Counted from the first letter of the stretch, positions 54,467 through 64,000 are shown. The stretch: 64,000 nt of DNA from Mesorhizobium sp. WSM4313 (GCF_002294725.1 NZ_NSFT01000006.1:338825-402824); one strand, 5' to 3'. Notes: generated from the sequence alone by a model not told the origin. Program-made: numbers and translations.

Positions 54467-55609
54467 ATGATTGCCGCACTCTTCCACAATAGGCCGCTGA
54501 GGCGCCGCCTTGTCGCCGGATCGATCGCCGTTCTTGCCGGCGGCGCCGCAATGGCCTGGCACGGCGCAAGAAGCGAGGCCTCGAGCGTCAAGCCCGCGAC
54601 GCCTGAGACGAAGCTCGTCAAGACGATAGCGGTCGCCCCGATGCTCGGCGCGGACACCCGCACCGCCGTCGGCGAGATCCGTCCGAGGCTCGAAAGCGAC
54701 CTCGGCTTTCGTTTATCCGGCAAGCTCATCGAACGCGTCGCCGAGATCGGCGCGATGGTGAAGAAGGGCGACGTGCTCGCCCGCATCGACGATCAGGACT
54801 ATCGCAACCGGCTCGCCAGCGCCGAGGCCGATGTCGCGGCGGCGCAGGCCGTACTTGTCGAGGCAAATGCCGCCGAGGCGCGCATCGGCGCGCTGCTCGC
54901 CAAGGGTTTTACGACGCGGGCCAATTATGACGCGACGCTGAAGAACCTGCGCTCGGCGCAAGCCAAGCTCAAATCGGCGACCATTGCCTCCGATATGGCC
55001 AAGGACCAGCTCGGCTATACCGAGCTGCATGCGGAATTCGACGGCATCGTCACCGCCGCCGGCGCCGAAGCCGGCCAGTCAGTCAATGTCGGACAGATGG
55101 TGGTGCGCGTCGCCGATCCGGACAGCCGCGACGCCGTGTTCTCGATCGCGGAAGCCGCCTTCGCCAACGCTCCCGACCCCAAGCGGCCGCCGCAGGTGAC
55201 CGTTTCTCTACTCAGCAATCCGGCGATCACGGCCGTCGGCACCATCCGCGAGATCGCGCCGATGGCCGATGCCGCGACCCGCACCTTCCAGGTGAAGGTC
55301 TCGATCGACAATGCACCCGACGAGATGCGTTTCGGCGCAAGCGTCGCCGGCCGCGCCGAGATGGGTGGTGGCGCGCCGGTCATGGTGCTGCCGGGCAGCG
55401 CGCTCTTCGACAAGGACGGCAAGCCGGCAGTCTGGGTTGTCACCTCTTCGTCCGCTGTCGAACTCAAGCCCATCACGGTCGCCCGCTACGAGACCGACCG
55501 CGTGGTGGTCAGCAACGGGCTCGCCAAGGGCGATATGGTCGTCACCGCCGGCGTGAACCGGCTGCGGGAGCACGAAAAAGTTCGTATCATCGAGGGAGAA
55601 GGAAAATGA
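54467..55609 (+). CDS. RND-type efflux membrane-fusion protein
   Basis: A 380-residue periplasmic adaptor. A membrane-anchor/signal region (LVAGSIAVLAGGAAMAW) precedes lipoyl halves (GKLIERVAEIGAMVKKGDVLARI and ELHAEFDGIVTAAGAEAGQSV), a short hairpin and a beta-barrel, as in AcrA/MexA. ATG 54467 has GGAG seven bases upstream; the frame is open further up without protein-like sequence. It overlaps the monooxygenase by 4 bases and belongs with the RND gene. Confidence 0.9.
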   Translation: MIAALFHNRPLRRRLVAGSIAVLAGGAAMAWHGARSEASSVKPATPETKLVKTIAVAPMLGADTRTAVGEIRPRLESDLGFRLSGKLIERVAEIGAMVKKGDVLARIDDQDYRNRLASAEADVAAAQAVLVEANAAEARIGALLAKGFTTRANYDATLKNLRSAQAKLKSATIASDMAKDQLGYTELHAEFDGIVTAAGAEAGQSVNVGQMVVRVADPDSRDAVFSIAEAAFANAPDPKRPPQVTVSLLSNPAITAVGTIREIAPMADAATRTFQVKVSIDNAPDEMRFGASVAGRAEMGGGAPVMVLPGSALFDKDGKPAVWVVTSSSAVELKPITVARYETDRVVVSNGLAKGDMVVTAGVNRLREHEKVRIIEGEGK

Positions 55610-57192
55610 CCATGTCCAAGGCAAAGGTCCTCATCGCCGGTGCCGGCCCGACAGGGTTGACGCTCGCGCTATGGCTGACCAGGCTCGGCGTGCCGGTGCG
55701 CATCTTCGACAAGGCCGCCGCTCCCGGCGAAACCTCGCGGGCGCTGGCCGTCCAGGCGCGCACGCTGGAGTTCCACCGCCAGATCGGCATCGTCGACGAC
55801 GTGCTGGCGACAGGCGTGAAGCTCGAGCGGCTTACCGTGCACACGCCGGCCGGCGTCGCCGCCAGGCTGCCGCTGTCGGATTTCGGCCGCGGCATCAGCC
55901 CTTACTCCTTCGCCTTCGCGCTGCCGCAGGACATCCACGAGCGCGTGCTGATCACGCATCTGGAGCGCGCCGGCGTCGAGGTCGAGCGCAATACGGAGCT
56001 CGTCGCTTTCCAGGACAAGGGCGAGGCGGTCATCGCCACGCTGAGCAGGAATGGCCGGATCGAGACCGTCAGCACCGCCTATCTCGCAGGCTGCGACGGC
56101 GCCCGCAGCGCGGTGCGCCACGGGCTGAACATCGGCTTCCCCGGTGGCACCTACGAGCAGTCCTTCTACGTCGCAGACGTGAAAGGTAGCGGCGATATCA
56201 CCCGCAACGGCATGGACACGACGATCAGCACCTACGGCTTCGCAATCGTCATGCCGGTGCGGCAGTCCGGTTCGGTCCGGCTGATTGGGATCGTGCCGAA
56301 GGCGCATGAAGCCGACGAGACGATCAGCTTCGAGGCGATCCGCGCCGATGTCGAGCGCGACACCGGCGTCAAGGTCGACGAGGTCAACTGGTTCTCGACC
56401 TACCGCGTCCATCACCGGGTCGCCGAGCGCTTCCGCGTCGGCCGCGTCTTCCTCGCCGGCGATGCCGGCCACATCCACAGCCCGGCCGGCGGCCAGGGCA
56501 TGAACACCGGCATGGGCGATGCGGTGAATCTCGCCTGGAAGCTCGCGGCGGTCGTACAGGGCCGGGCCGATGCGCGCCTGCTCAACAGCTACGAACCGGA
56601 ACGCATTGCCTTCGCGCACAAGCTGATCGAGAGCACCGACACCGCTTTCCGTTTCATCACCAGCCGCTCGCGGCTCGTCGGCTTGTTCCGGCGCTACCTG
56701 ATGCCGAAGATCCTGAACATCGCCCTGCACACCTCGATCGGCTCGCGCGCCTTCTTCGGCGTGATCTCGCAGGCGGCGATCCAGTATCGCGCCGGGCCGA
56801 TCAGCTCGGGGGTGGCGGGCAAGGTCAGCGGCGGCGATCGCCTGCCCTATGTCGCTTGCAACATCATGGGCGCGGGCGGCGACAATTTCGAGCCGCTGCG
56901 GTCGCTCGACTGGCAGATCCATGTTTATGGCGAGGTCAATTGCGATTTCCGGGCGATGCTCGCACCGACAGGAATTGCAGTGCATGCCTTCGCTTGGACC
57001 GACGCAGCCGGGAAAGCCGGGCTTCAGCGCGACGCAGCCTATCTGGTGAGGCCGGACGGCCATGTCGCGCTCGCCTCGCCGGTTCAGGAAGCCGCCGTTT
57101 TCCAGCGCTATCTCGCCGGCCTCGCCATCCGACCGAGGACCGCCGAACGCGCGCCCTACCGTGTGCCGGGCACCATGCACAGCCTGGCCTGA
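55606..57192 (+). CDS. FAD-dependent aromatic-ring monooxygenase (class A)
   Basis: A 528-residue flavoprotein hydroxylase. The dinucleotide fold is GAGPTGLTLALWLT near residue 11, the DG motif AGCDGARSAVR, and the second FAD motif LAGDAGHIHSPAGGQGMNTG, as in FAD_binding_3 enzymes such as MhpA, phenol hydroxylases, and antibiotic-modifying TetX/Rox. It is translationally coupled (ATGA) to the adaptor gene and followed by the RND gene. Placing an oxidative enzyme between two parts of one pump suggests it acts on the pumped compound. The substrate is unknown. Confidence 0.9.
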   Translation: MTMSKAKVLIAGAGPTGLTLALWLTRLGVPVRIFDKAAAPGETSRALAVQARTLEFHRQIGIVDDVLATGVKLERLTVHTPAGVAARLPLSDFGRGISPYSFAFALPQDIHERVLITHLERAGVEVERNTELVAFQDKGEAVIATLSRNGRIETVSTAYLAGCDGARSAVRHGLNIGFPGGTYEQSFYVADVKGSGDITRNGMDTTISTYGFAIVMPVRQSGSVRLIGIVPKAHEADETISFEAIRADVERDTGVKVDEVNWFSTYRVHHRVAERFRVGRVFLAGDAGHIHSPAGGQGMNTGMGDAVNLAWKLAAVVQGRADARLLNSYEPERIAFAHKLIESTDTAFRFITSRSRLVGLFRRYLMPKILNIALHTSIGSRAFFGVISQAAIQYRAGPISSGVAGKVSGGDRLPYVACNIMGAGGDNFEPLRSLDWQIHVYGEVNCDFRAMLAPTGIAVHAFAWTDAAGKAGLQRDAAYLVRPDGHVALASPVQEAAVFQRYLAGLAIRPRTAERAPYRVPGTMHSLA

Positions 57193-57308
57193 ATTGCGAC
57201 GGTGCCCGCCGAGCGGCGGGCGCTGACTACCCAAACCGTCATTTGTTTTGGCCAGCCGGCAAGCGCCGGCGGAGCGCGCTTGCGCGCGCCCTGAAAAGGA
57301 ACCGCATC

Positions 57309-60300
57309 ATGACCAGCTTCAATCTTTCCGAATGGGCGCTGCGCCACCGCAGCTTCATCGTCTATCTGATGATCGCGGCCGCACTTGCCGGCCTCTACGC
57401 CTATGGCGGCCTCGGCCGCGAGGAGGACCCGCCCTTCACCATCAAAACCATGGTGGTGAAGACGATGTGGCCGGGCGCCAGCACCAGCGACACAGTGGAG
57501 CAGATCACCGACCGCATCGAGAAGAAGCTCGAGGAACTGCCGGACCTCGACTACGTCAAGAGCTACACGAAACCCGGCGAATCCGTCGTCTTCGTCAATC
57601 TCAAGGACACGGTGGCCGGCGACCAGGTGCAGCCGCTCTGGTACCAGGTGCGCAAGAAGCTCGACGACATCAAGCCGACGCTGCCGTCAGGCGTGCAGGG
57701 CCCGTTCTATAACGACGAGTTCGGCGACACGTATTCGCTGATCTATGCGCTCACCTCCGACAGCCTCAGCCATCGCGAGTTGAAGGATCTCGCCACAAGC
57801 CTGCGGGCCGGGCTGCTGACGGTGAAAGATGTCGCCAAGGTCGACCTCATCGGCTAGCAGGACGAGAAGATCTATCTCGAATTCTCGACGCAGAAGGTGG
57901 CGGCGCTCGGCCTCGATGTCGGCACGCTGTCGCAGGCGCTGCAGGCGCAGAACGCGCTGACGCCCAGCGGCACGGTCGATGCCGGCCCCGAGCGCATCGC
58001 CATCCGCGTCTCGGGCAGCTTCACCTCCGAGGAAAGCCTCAAGGCGATCAACTTCTATGCCAACGGCCATTACTTCCGGCTGGGCGACGTCGCCGAGGTC
58101 AAGCACGCCTATTCCGACCCGCCGCAGCCGATGTTCCGCTTCAACGGCAAGCCGGCGGTCGGCATCGCCATCTCGATGACTTCGGGCGGCGACGCGCTGG
58201 CGCTGGGCGAGACGGTCAAGGAGAAGATGCATGAGATGGAGTGCGAGCTGCCGCTCGGCGCCGAACTCGGCCTGGTCGCCGACCAGTCGCATGTGGTGGA
58301 AGAATCCGTCGGCGAGTTCACCAAGAGCCTCGGCGAGGCGATCGCCATCGTGCTCGCCGTCTCGCTGCTGGCGCTCGGCTGGCGTCCCGGCGTCGTCGTG
58401 GCGGTCGCCATCCCGCTGGTTCTGGCGATCACCTTCGTCACCATGGAGTATTTCGGCATCTCGCTGCAGCGCATCTCGCTCGGCGCGCTGATCATCGCGC
58501 TCGGCCTGCTGGTCGACGATGCGATGATCGCGGTCGAGATGATGATCGCGCGTATGGAGGAAGGCTACGACAAGATCTCGGCCGCCACCTATGCCTACAC
58601 CTCGACCGCCTTCCCGATGCTCACCGGCACGCTGGTGACGATCGCCGGCTTCGTGCCGGTCGGCTTCGCCAAGAGCGGCGCCGGCGAATACTGCTTCTCG
58701 CTGTTCGCTGTCGTGGCGATCGCGCTCGTTGTATCCTGGGTGGTTGCGGTGCTGTTCACACCGCTGACCGGAGTCTTCCTGCTGCCCGATCGCATAAAGG
58801 GTCATGGTGGCAGCCATCATCCCTCGCGCATCGCCCGCGGTTTCCAGGCGCTGCTCGAAATGGCGATGCGGGCGAAGTGGCTGGTGCTGTCGGCGACGGC
58901 CGGACTGTTCGCGCTCTCCGTCGTGGCGATGGGCTTCGTCGGCCAGGAGTTCTTCCCGAAGTCCGACCGGCCCGAGGTCATGCTCGACCTCACCTTGCCG
59001 CGCACTGCTTCGATCAAGTCGACGGATGCCGTGGTCGAGCGCGTCGAGAAGCTGCTCGCCGCCGATTCAGATATCGACCACTGGAGCTTCTATGTCGGCC
59101 AGGGCGCGGTGCGCTTCTACCTGCCGCTTGACGCGCAGCTCGCCAACGACTTCTTCGCCCAGGCCGTGGTCGTCACGAAGGGCCACGCCGTACGCTAGGC
59201 GGTCATCGACCGGCTGGAGAAAAAGCTGTCGACTGGCTTCGACGACGTCATGGCCCGCGTCACGCCGCTGGAGCTCGGCCCGCCGGTCGGCTGGCCGCTG
59301 AAGTTCCGCGTCAGCGGTCCGGACCCGGACAAGACGCGCAGCCTCGCGCAGCAGTTCGCGCAGGTGCTGGGCAGCGATGCCGCCGTGCGCAACATCAACT
59401 ACGACTGGAACGAGCCGGCCAAGGTGATCAAGGTGGATGTCGACCAGGATCGTGCGCGCGCGCTGGGCATCTCCTCGCAGCAGCTGTCGGAGACGATCAA
59501 CGCAGTGCTGTCCGGCTCCAAGATCACGCAGATGCGCGACGACACCTATCTCGTCGACATTGTCGCACGTGCCGTGGACAGCGAACGCGCCAGCATCGAC
59601 ACGCTGCGCGGTCTGACGATCAGCGCTTCGGGCGGACGGCGGGTGCCGCTCGAACAGGTCGCGAAGCTCAGCTACCAGACCGAGCCGCCGCTGATCTGGC
59701 GCCGCGGCCGCCTGCCGACCGTGACCGTCCAGGCCGGCGTCGCACCTGGCGAGAACGCCACCACCGTGTCGAAGCGGCTAGCGAGCCCCATTGCCACCTT
59801 CGAGGCGCAGTTGCCGGCGCGCTACAGCGTCGAACAGGGCGGCGTGATCGAGGACAGCGCCAAGGCGCAGGCCAGCATCTTCGTGGTCTTCCCGCTGATG
59901 CTGTTCATCATGGCCACCGTGCTGATGATCCAGTTGATGAGCTTCCAGCGCCTGGTGCTGGTGCTGCTCACCGCTCCGCTGGCTCTCATCGGCGTCGCCG
60001 GCGCGCTGCTTCTGTCGGGAGCACCGATGGGCTTCGTCGCGATCCTCGGCGTAATGTCGCTGATCGGCATGGTGATCCGCAACTCGGTGATCCTGATCGC
60101 GCAGATCGACCAGCATATCGCCGCCGGCGAGGAACCCTGGGCGGCGGTGATCAGCGCCACCACGCATCGCTTGCGGCCGATCTTGCTCACGGCGGCGGCC
60201 GCCATTCTCGGCATGATCCCGATCGCGCCAACCGTGTTCTGGGGGCCGATGGCCTATGCCGTGATGGGCGGCCTTTTGGTCGCGACCGTGCTGACGCTGG

Positions 60301-60413
60301 TCTTTCTGCCGACGCTCTACGTCACCTGGTTCGGCATCAAGGCGCCGGTCGAGAGCGCTCCCGCGGCCGAGCCGACCGCGGCCGCCGCCGAGCCCCAACC
60401 GCTGGCGGCCTGA
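57309..60413 (+). pseudogene. RND family efflux pump interrupted by two in-frame TAG codons
   Basis: The frame from ATG 57309 to TGA 60413 codes 1034 residues, the normal length of an RND pump, except for TAG at 57855-57857 (codon 183) and TAG at 59196-59198 (codon 630). The frame is unchanged across both. Protein on each side is conserved: VDLIG-stop-QDEKIYLEFS and HAVR-stop-AVIDRLEKKL. Twelve helices, the proton-relay GLLVDDAMIAVEMM and duplicated halves are visible. No other damage (frameshift, deletion) was seen. If the stops are real, translation would yield 182-, 446- and 405-residue pieces and no working pump. TAG is used as a normal stop by several neighbours, so general recoding is unlikely. 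Confidence 0.85.
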
Positions 60414-60485
60414 CCGGCGCTTCCTCCAACAGCCACGGCGGATGCCGCCGTGGCGACCCTTCATCCAACACGGAAAGGAACGATC

Positions 60486-60899
60486 ATGACACCCTTCTTT
60501 GGCAATCTTCTGGTTCGCTTCAACGCCGGCTTCCTGATCCTCGCATCGGTCGGCGGGCTCGCCACCGACATCGCCGGCTCCTTCTTCGGCCGCGGCGCCG
60601 AGGCCGTGCTGCTCAACAACGCGCCCGGCACCGGCATCGGCTTTATCGAAGCGCATGGGCTGGCCTTGATCATCGGCGTGACGCTCTGGCGTATCGCCTA
60701 CTCCCGCATCTGGCATGCCGTGATGGCTGCCGTGCATGTGCTGCTCGGGACGGCGAACCTTCTGTTCTGGCAGTTCTTCATCGCCGCCGACGTGCTCGTC
60801 GTCGGCTACCTCACAACCGCGGCGCACTGGCTGTTCGTGGTTGCTCACCTGGCGGCATTGGCGGGTTCGGCCCGGGTTGCCGCTGCATCCTCCCACTAG
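60486..60899 (+). CDS. Small four-helix membrane protein
   Basis: A 137-residue protein with four hydrophobic segments (AGFLILASVGGLATDI, ALIIGVTLWRIAY, VHVLLGTANLLFW, TTAAHWLFVVAHLAALAG). No motif was recognised. AAGGAA lies six bases before ATG 60486; ends in TAG. It is 72 bases after the RND gene and probably in the same transcript. Confidence 0.7.
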   Translation: MTPFFGNLLVRFNAGFLILASVGGLATDIAGSFFGRGAEAVLLNNAPGTGIGFIEAHGLALIIGVTLWRIAYSRIWHAVMAAVHVLLGTANLLFWQFFIAADVLVVGYLTTAAHWLFVVAHLAALAGSARVAAASSH

Positions 60900-60926
60900 A
60901 CCTCACCAACATCTGGAGAAGCCAAC

Positions 60927-61259
60927 ATGCCTATGAAATCCCTCAGGAAATGCCGTTCGGCGGCAGCGTTGCTCGCCCTCGCGATCACCGCCGTCGAGAT
61001 CGTCGGCAGCGCCGTTCCGGCCCTGTCGCTGGTCAGTACTGCCGAGGCACGAATTGGCGCGCCCTGGACGCCGCGCAGCGCAGCGGGCGTTGCCCGCCGC
61101 ACCACCACCTGGCGCGTGCTGCGGCATACGACAGCCTGGGTCGCGACGCTCCCCGCCGGCTGCGTCCGCACCAAGGTCAACGGTTTTGACGTCTGGCGCT
61201 GCGGCGGTACCTACTACCGCGCCTATCAGGGCCGCTACATCGTGGTCGTGACCGATTGA
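60927..61259 (+). CDS. Small secreted protein of unknown function
   Basis: A 110-residue protein with a signal peptide (LALAITAVEIVGSAVPAL, cleavage near AEA) and a mature part of ~75 residues. The end (TKVNGFDVWRCGGTYYRAY, then QGRYIVVVTD) resembles small YxAYxGxYVVV-type periplasmic proteins often annotated only as hypothetical. Two Cys, in GCVRT and WRCGG, may form a disulfide. It is likely the last gene of the efflux operon. Confidence 0.65.
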   Translation: MPMKSLRKCRSAAALLALAITAVEIVGSAVPALSLVSTAEARIGAPWTPRSAAGVARRTTTWRVLRHTTAWVATLPAGCVRTKVNGFDVWRCGGTYYRAYQGRYIVVVTD

Positions 61260-61277
61260 TTGGTCCCGAGCACGACC

Positions 61278-61320
61278 TAAAGCGCGTTGCGCTGAAACGG
61301 AGTCACGCGACGCGCTTTAG
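61278..61320. repeat. Palindrome after the efflux operon
   Basis: CTAAAGCGCGT (61278-61288) pairs with ACGCGCTTTAG (61310-61320), an 11-base perfect stem. It lies between two convergent genes and could end both transcripts, though T tracts are short. Confidence 0.6.
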
Positions 61321-61376
61321 GTCTTTGTTCTGGTGCACGTTGTCTCGGAACCGCTGCACGTCTGAGCGACATGCGT

Positions 61377-62870
61377 TTAGCCGAGGGCAAGCCTAACGCC
61401 TTCGGCGAGATGCTCAGCATCCGCCTGGCTTTCGAACGGAACGCCGCGCAACGCATAGTCGAGCGGCGAGAACGGAGCGCCCTCGTCGACGAGGGCGATC
61501 TGCCGACGCGCCTTCTCCATATCTCCCATCTGGGCATAGCAGGCCGCCAGCCGCGTGCGGATCCAGGGCGCCGGGCGCGTTGCCAATTCCAGTGCCTCTG
61601 CCGCTTGCCGGTACTCCCCCATCATATAAAGCGCCAGCGCGCGGTCGAACTGGTACCAGTGTGGATGCAAGGGATCGATGCGAATGCCGCGGGCCAGCCA
61701 GGTCAGCGCTTCTAGCGGCCGGCCGCGCATGGTGAGCAGCATTCCCATCTGCTCGATGCCGTCGGCGTCGTAGGGGTTGAGCTCAAGCGCGATGCGCATG
61801 TGATGCTCGGCCGCCTCGTGATCGCGCATATAGAGGCGGATCAGGGACTGCACGCGATGGCCGGTCGGCTGATCGGGCGACAAGGCCAGGCCCTTGTCGG
61901 CAAGGTCGCGCGCGTTCTCCAGCACGGCATCGTTGGCGCGCCCGAACTCCCCGTCCAGCGAGCGCGCCAAAGCGAGATAGGAGTAGGCAAGCCCGTAATT
62001 TGGGTCCTTGGCGATCGCCGCCTCGAACAAGGCCTCGGCGCCGCGCTGGTCGGTCTGAGCCGGATCGCGCAACAGCGCAAAACCGCGCAGCAGAAGCTCG
62101 TAGGCGGCGAGGCTGGTCACCGGCTTGCGTGAAGCTCGCTCCAGCCCGGCATTGGTGACCCGCGTCACCAGGCGGCTGACGATCTGCTCGACGATCTCGC
62201 GTTCGATAGCAAACAGCCCGGCGCCTTGGGACTGGTAGCGGTCGCCCCAGAGCTGTCTGGCGCTGGCGATGTCGACAAGGCTGACGGCCACCACGACATG
62301 CTCGCCCTGCCGACGCAGCGACCCCTCGACCAGATAGTCGGCGCCGATGCGGGCGCGGATCTGCGGCCACTCGGCGCGGCCGAAGGAGGTGAAAGAGAAG
62401 CTCGAATTGCGCGCCAGGACCGTGACCGTGCCAAACCGCGCTACGCCGTTGATCAGGTCCTCGGCAAAGCCGTCGACCATCGCCTCGTCGGCCGGATCGC
62501 CGCTATCGTTACGAAAGCGCACGACGGCCACGATCGGCTGCGAACTGATCTCGGGCGCGGCTTCGGCCTCGGCGGCAAGCATGTAGCCGCGCTTGGAGAT
62601 GGTGCGCACCATATCCTCGCCCAGCACCTTGCGAATTTCGCGTACCGATTGCGTCAGCGAATCCTCGGTGACGTAGACGCCCGGCCAGACGACATCCATC
62701 AGTTCCGATTTCGGCACGACGCGGCCCATGTTGCGGGCAAGATGCGACAGCAGCGCATAGGCTTTCGGGCGCAGGAACAGCGGCTCGTTGACGCCGCGCA
62801 GCGTACCCATGGCAAGGTCGAGCGTGAACCCGCCAAACCGGAACACCTGATCGGCCGTCGCCGTCGTCAT
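61377..62870 (-). CDS. Winged-helix (OmpR-type) regulator with TolB-like and TPR region
   Basis: A 497-residue regulator. Residues 1-~100 are an OmpR/CadC-type winged helix (RPKAYALLSHLARNMGRVVP, then VTEDSLTQSVREIRKVLG). A middle domain (VAVVRFRNDSGDPADEAMVDG) is of the adenylate-cyclase-associated TolB-like type, and the C-terminal ~200 residues are TPR repeats. No transmembrane helix is obvious, unlike CadC. ATG 62870 is used; the frame runs further up without protein character. It is convergent with the efflux operon and divergent from the AraC-type gene. The target is unknown. Confidence 0.85.
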   Translation of the reverse strand: MTTATADQVFRFGGFTLDLAMGTLRGVNEPLFLRPKAYALLSHLARNMGRVVPKSELMDVVWPGVYVTEDSLTQSVREIRKVLGEDMVRTISKRGYMLAAEAEAAPEISSQPIVAVVRFRNDSGDPADEAMVDGFAEDLINGVARFGTVTVLARNSSFSFTSFGRAEWPQIRARIGADYLVEGSLRRQGEHVVVAVSLVDIASARQLWGDRYQSQGAGLFAIEREIVEQIVSRLVTRVTNAGLERASRKPVTSLAAYELLLRGFALLRDPAQTDQRGAEALFEAAIAKDPNYGLAYSYLALARSLDGEFGRANDAVLENARDLADKGLALSPDQPTGHRVQSLIRLYMRDHEAAEHHMRIALELNPYDADGIEQMGMLLTMRGRPLEALTWLARGIRIDPLHPHWYQFDRALALYMMGEYRQAAEALELATRPAPWIRTRLAACYAQMGDMEKARRQIALVDEGAPFSPLDYALRGVPFESQADAEHLAEGVRLALG

Positions 62871-63018
62871 CGGGAACACCCGTTCCCGCCTATCGTGCAC
62901 AATGTCAGCCCTTCCCGCTCGACCCGGCTCGCACATCACCATTATTGCCCAGAGCGCAATTTCGATCAAACTGGCCGGCGGCGTAGGGCTAGTATCGTCC
63001 CGCCAAATGCGAGGAGCC

Positions 63019-63852
63019 ATGAACCCGACCGAGAAGGCGCTATGGTTTGTCGAAAGCCACTTGCCCGACGCCATCAGCCTCGACGAGATAGCGGCAAGCA
63101 GCGGCGTGTCGCGCTTCCATGTGACGCGCGCCTTCGGCGCGGCCACGGGACGATCGGTGATGGGTTATATGCGAGCGCGGCGGCTCAGCGAAGCGGCGCG
63201 CAAGCTGGCCGGCGGCGCGCGCGACATTCTCTCGGTCGCGCTCGATACCGGCTACGGCTCGCATGAGGCGTTCACGCGGGCTTTTCGCGAGCAATTCGGC
63301 ACCACGCCGGAGCTGGTGCGCGCGCAAGGCTCGACCGAAAACCTGGACCTCGTGGAGCCCATTCTGATGGACAGTTCGCTTCTCACCACACACGAGCCGC
63401 CGCGCTTCGAGACCAGCCGCCCCTTCCTCGTCGCCGGGCTCGGCGAGCGCTACAGCTGCGAGACCAGCGCCGGCATCCCGATGCAGTGGCAGCGCTTCGC
63501 CCCTTATATCGGCAACATTCCGGGTGAGATCGGCGATGTCGCCTACGGCGTCTGCGTCAACGGCGACGACGCCGGCAATTTCGACTACATCGCCGGCGTC
63601 GAGGTGACGGACTTCTCCGACCTGCCGAAAGATTTCCAACGCGTGCGGGTGCCGGCGCAGAAATATGCGGTGTTCTCGCATCGCGAGCACATCTCGACCA
63701 TCCGCCGCACCGTCAACACCATCTGGAACAGCTGGCTGCCGGCCTCCGGCCACGAGATCGCCGATGCGCCCGAGTTCGAGCGCTACGGGCCCGAATTCGA
63801 CGCGCGCACCGGCAATGGCGGGCTGGAGATCTGGGTGCCGGTCAAGGGGTGA
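63019..63852 (+). CDS. AraC-family regulator with GyrI-like effector domain
   Basis: A 277-residue regulator of the Rob/SoxS-like layout: an N-terminal double helix-turn-helix (ISLDEIAASSGVSRFHVTRAF and ILSVALDTGYGSHEAFTRAF) followed by a GyrI-like small-molecule binding domain (VAYGVCVNGDDAGNFDYIAG, FQRVRVPAQKYAVFSHR). GAGGAG lies just before ATG 63019; an in-frame ATG four codons earlier is possible. Such proteins sense drugs or lipophilic compounds, which would fit control of the nearby efflux genes, but this is a guess. Confidence 0.9.
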   Translation: MNPTEKALWFVESHLPDAISLDEIAASSGVSRFHVTRAFGAATGRSVMGYMRARRLSEAARKLAGGARDILSVALDTGYGSHEAFTRAFREQFGTTPELVRAQGSTENLDLVEPILMDSSLLTTHEPPRFETSRPFLVAGLGERYSCETSAGIPMQWQRFAPYIGNIPGEIGDVAYGVCVNGDDAGNFDYIAGVEVTDFSDLPKDFQRVRVPAQKYAVFSHREHISTIRRTVNTIWNSWLPASGHEIADAPEFERYGPEFDARTGNGGLEIWVPVKG

Positions 63853-64000
63853 TAGTCTTCCCTCTCCCCCTGTGGGCCTGTTGCGCAGTTAGCGAGAACA
63901 GGCTCGCAGAGGGGTTTTGACCGCGAAGTGTGTTGTGCTTGGTGGGCGATTTGGCCTTGGGGTTGAGTTTGATGGTGGCGGTGCGGCCCCTAGGCCGGTA
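63853..64000. other. Window end, unassigned sequence
   Basis: Contains CTCTCCCCCTGTGGG, similar to the CTCCCC palindromes elsewhere, at the start. On the minus strand a frame is open from the window edge to a stop near 63850 (it reads TATIKLNPKAKSPTKHNTLR), which may be the end of a gene that lies beyond the window. No family was recognised. Confidence 0.3.

Noticed and set aside
1140..59198. Genome-wide recoding of TAG as an amino acid
   Set aside because: Intact conserved genes in the window (cls, lysE, hdeD and others) end in TAG at their expected lengths.

Overview
The window looks like chromosomal DNA of a high-GC alphaproteobacterium of the order Rhizobiales, most like Mesorhizobium. 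This is inferred from gene content and style: paired M16 peptidases, an RluB with very long charged arms, the TIGR01459-type HAD next to ribF, an Omp25-like barrel protein, DUF2189, tandem TadG-like von Willebrand proteins, and short intergenic palindromes of the gcatgat/atcatgc and CTTCTCCCC types. No rRNA, tRNA, CRISPR array or intact insertion sequence was seen.

Layout. 0-5 kb: a methyltransferase cut by the window edge, an AraC-type regulator broken by an in-frame TAG, a divergent short-chain dehydrogenase, and a cardiolipin synthase/EEP hydrolase pair. 5-11.5 kb: a carbohydrate module on the minus strand (LacI regulator, sugar-binding protein, two permeases, GH127 beta-L-arabinofuranosidase-like enzyme) with two identical operator-like boxes upstream of lacI and no ATPase gene. 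11.8-14.9 kb: an accessory patch of lower GC with an ATPase + HNH nuclease pair resembling Septu defence (PtuA/PtuB), an eroded recombinase-like fragment and an orphan Hpt domain. 15.2-23.4 kb: a double-barrel outer-membrane protein, a DHFR-like reductase, and a type I secretion locus (adaptor, ABC transporter, large acidic repeat protein as likely cargo).

23.9-34.6 kb is mostly conserved core: patatin phospholipase, two M16 peptidases, rsmD, rluB, tadA, a lipoprotein and ileS. 34.9-41.3 kb holds a MipA/OmpV barrel, four glycosyltransferase-type genes (probably surface polysaccharide) and HdeD. 41.5-50.4 kb holds ribF with its HAD partner, two tandem TadG-like vWA proteins, a LysE exporter, DUF2189 and a CAP lipoprotein. 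50.4-61.3 kb has two efflux loci: marR-emrA-emrB, and a membrane-fusion protein / FAD monooxygenase / RND pump operon in which the RND gene has two in-frame TAG codons. The window ends with a winged-helix/TPR regulator and an AraC/GyrI-like regulator.

Most unusual points: three in-frame TAG codons in otherwise full-length genes; the Septu-like pair in an apparent island; a type I secretion cargo with three near-identical Ig-like repeats; a monooxygenase placed between the two parts of an efflux pump; and several families of inverted-repeat elements, one inside a coding sequence and one splitting emrA from emrB.
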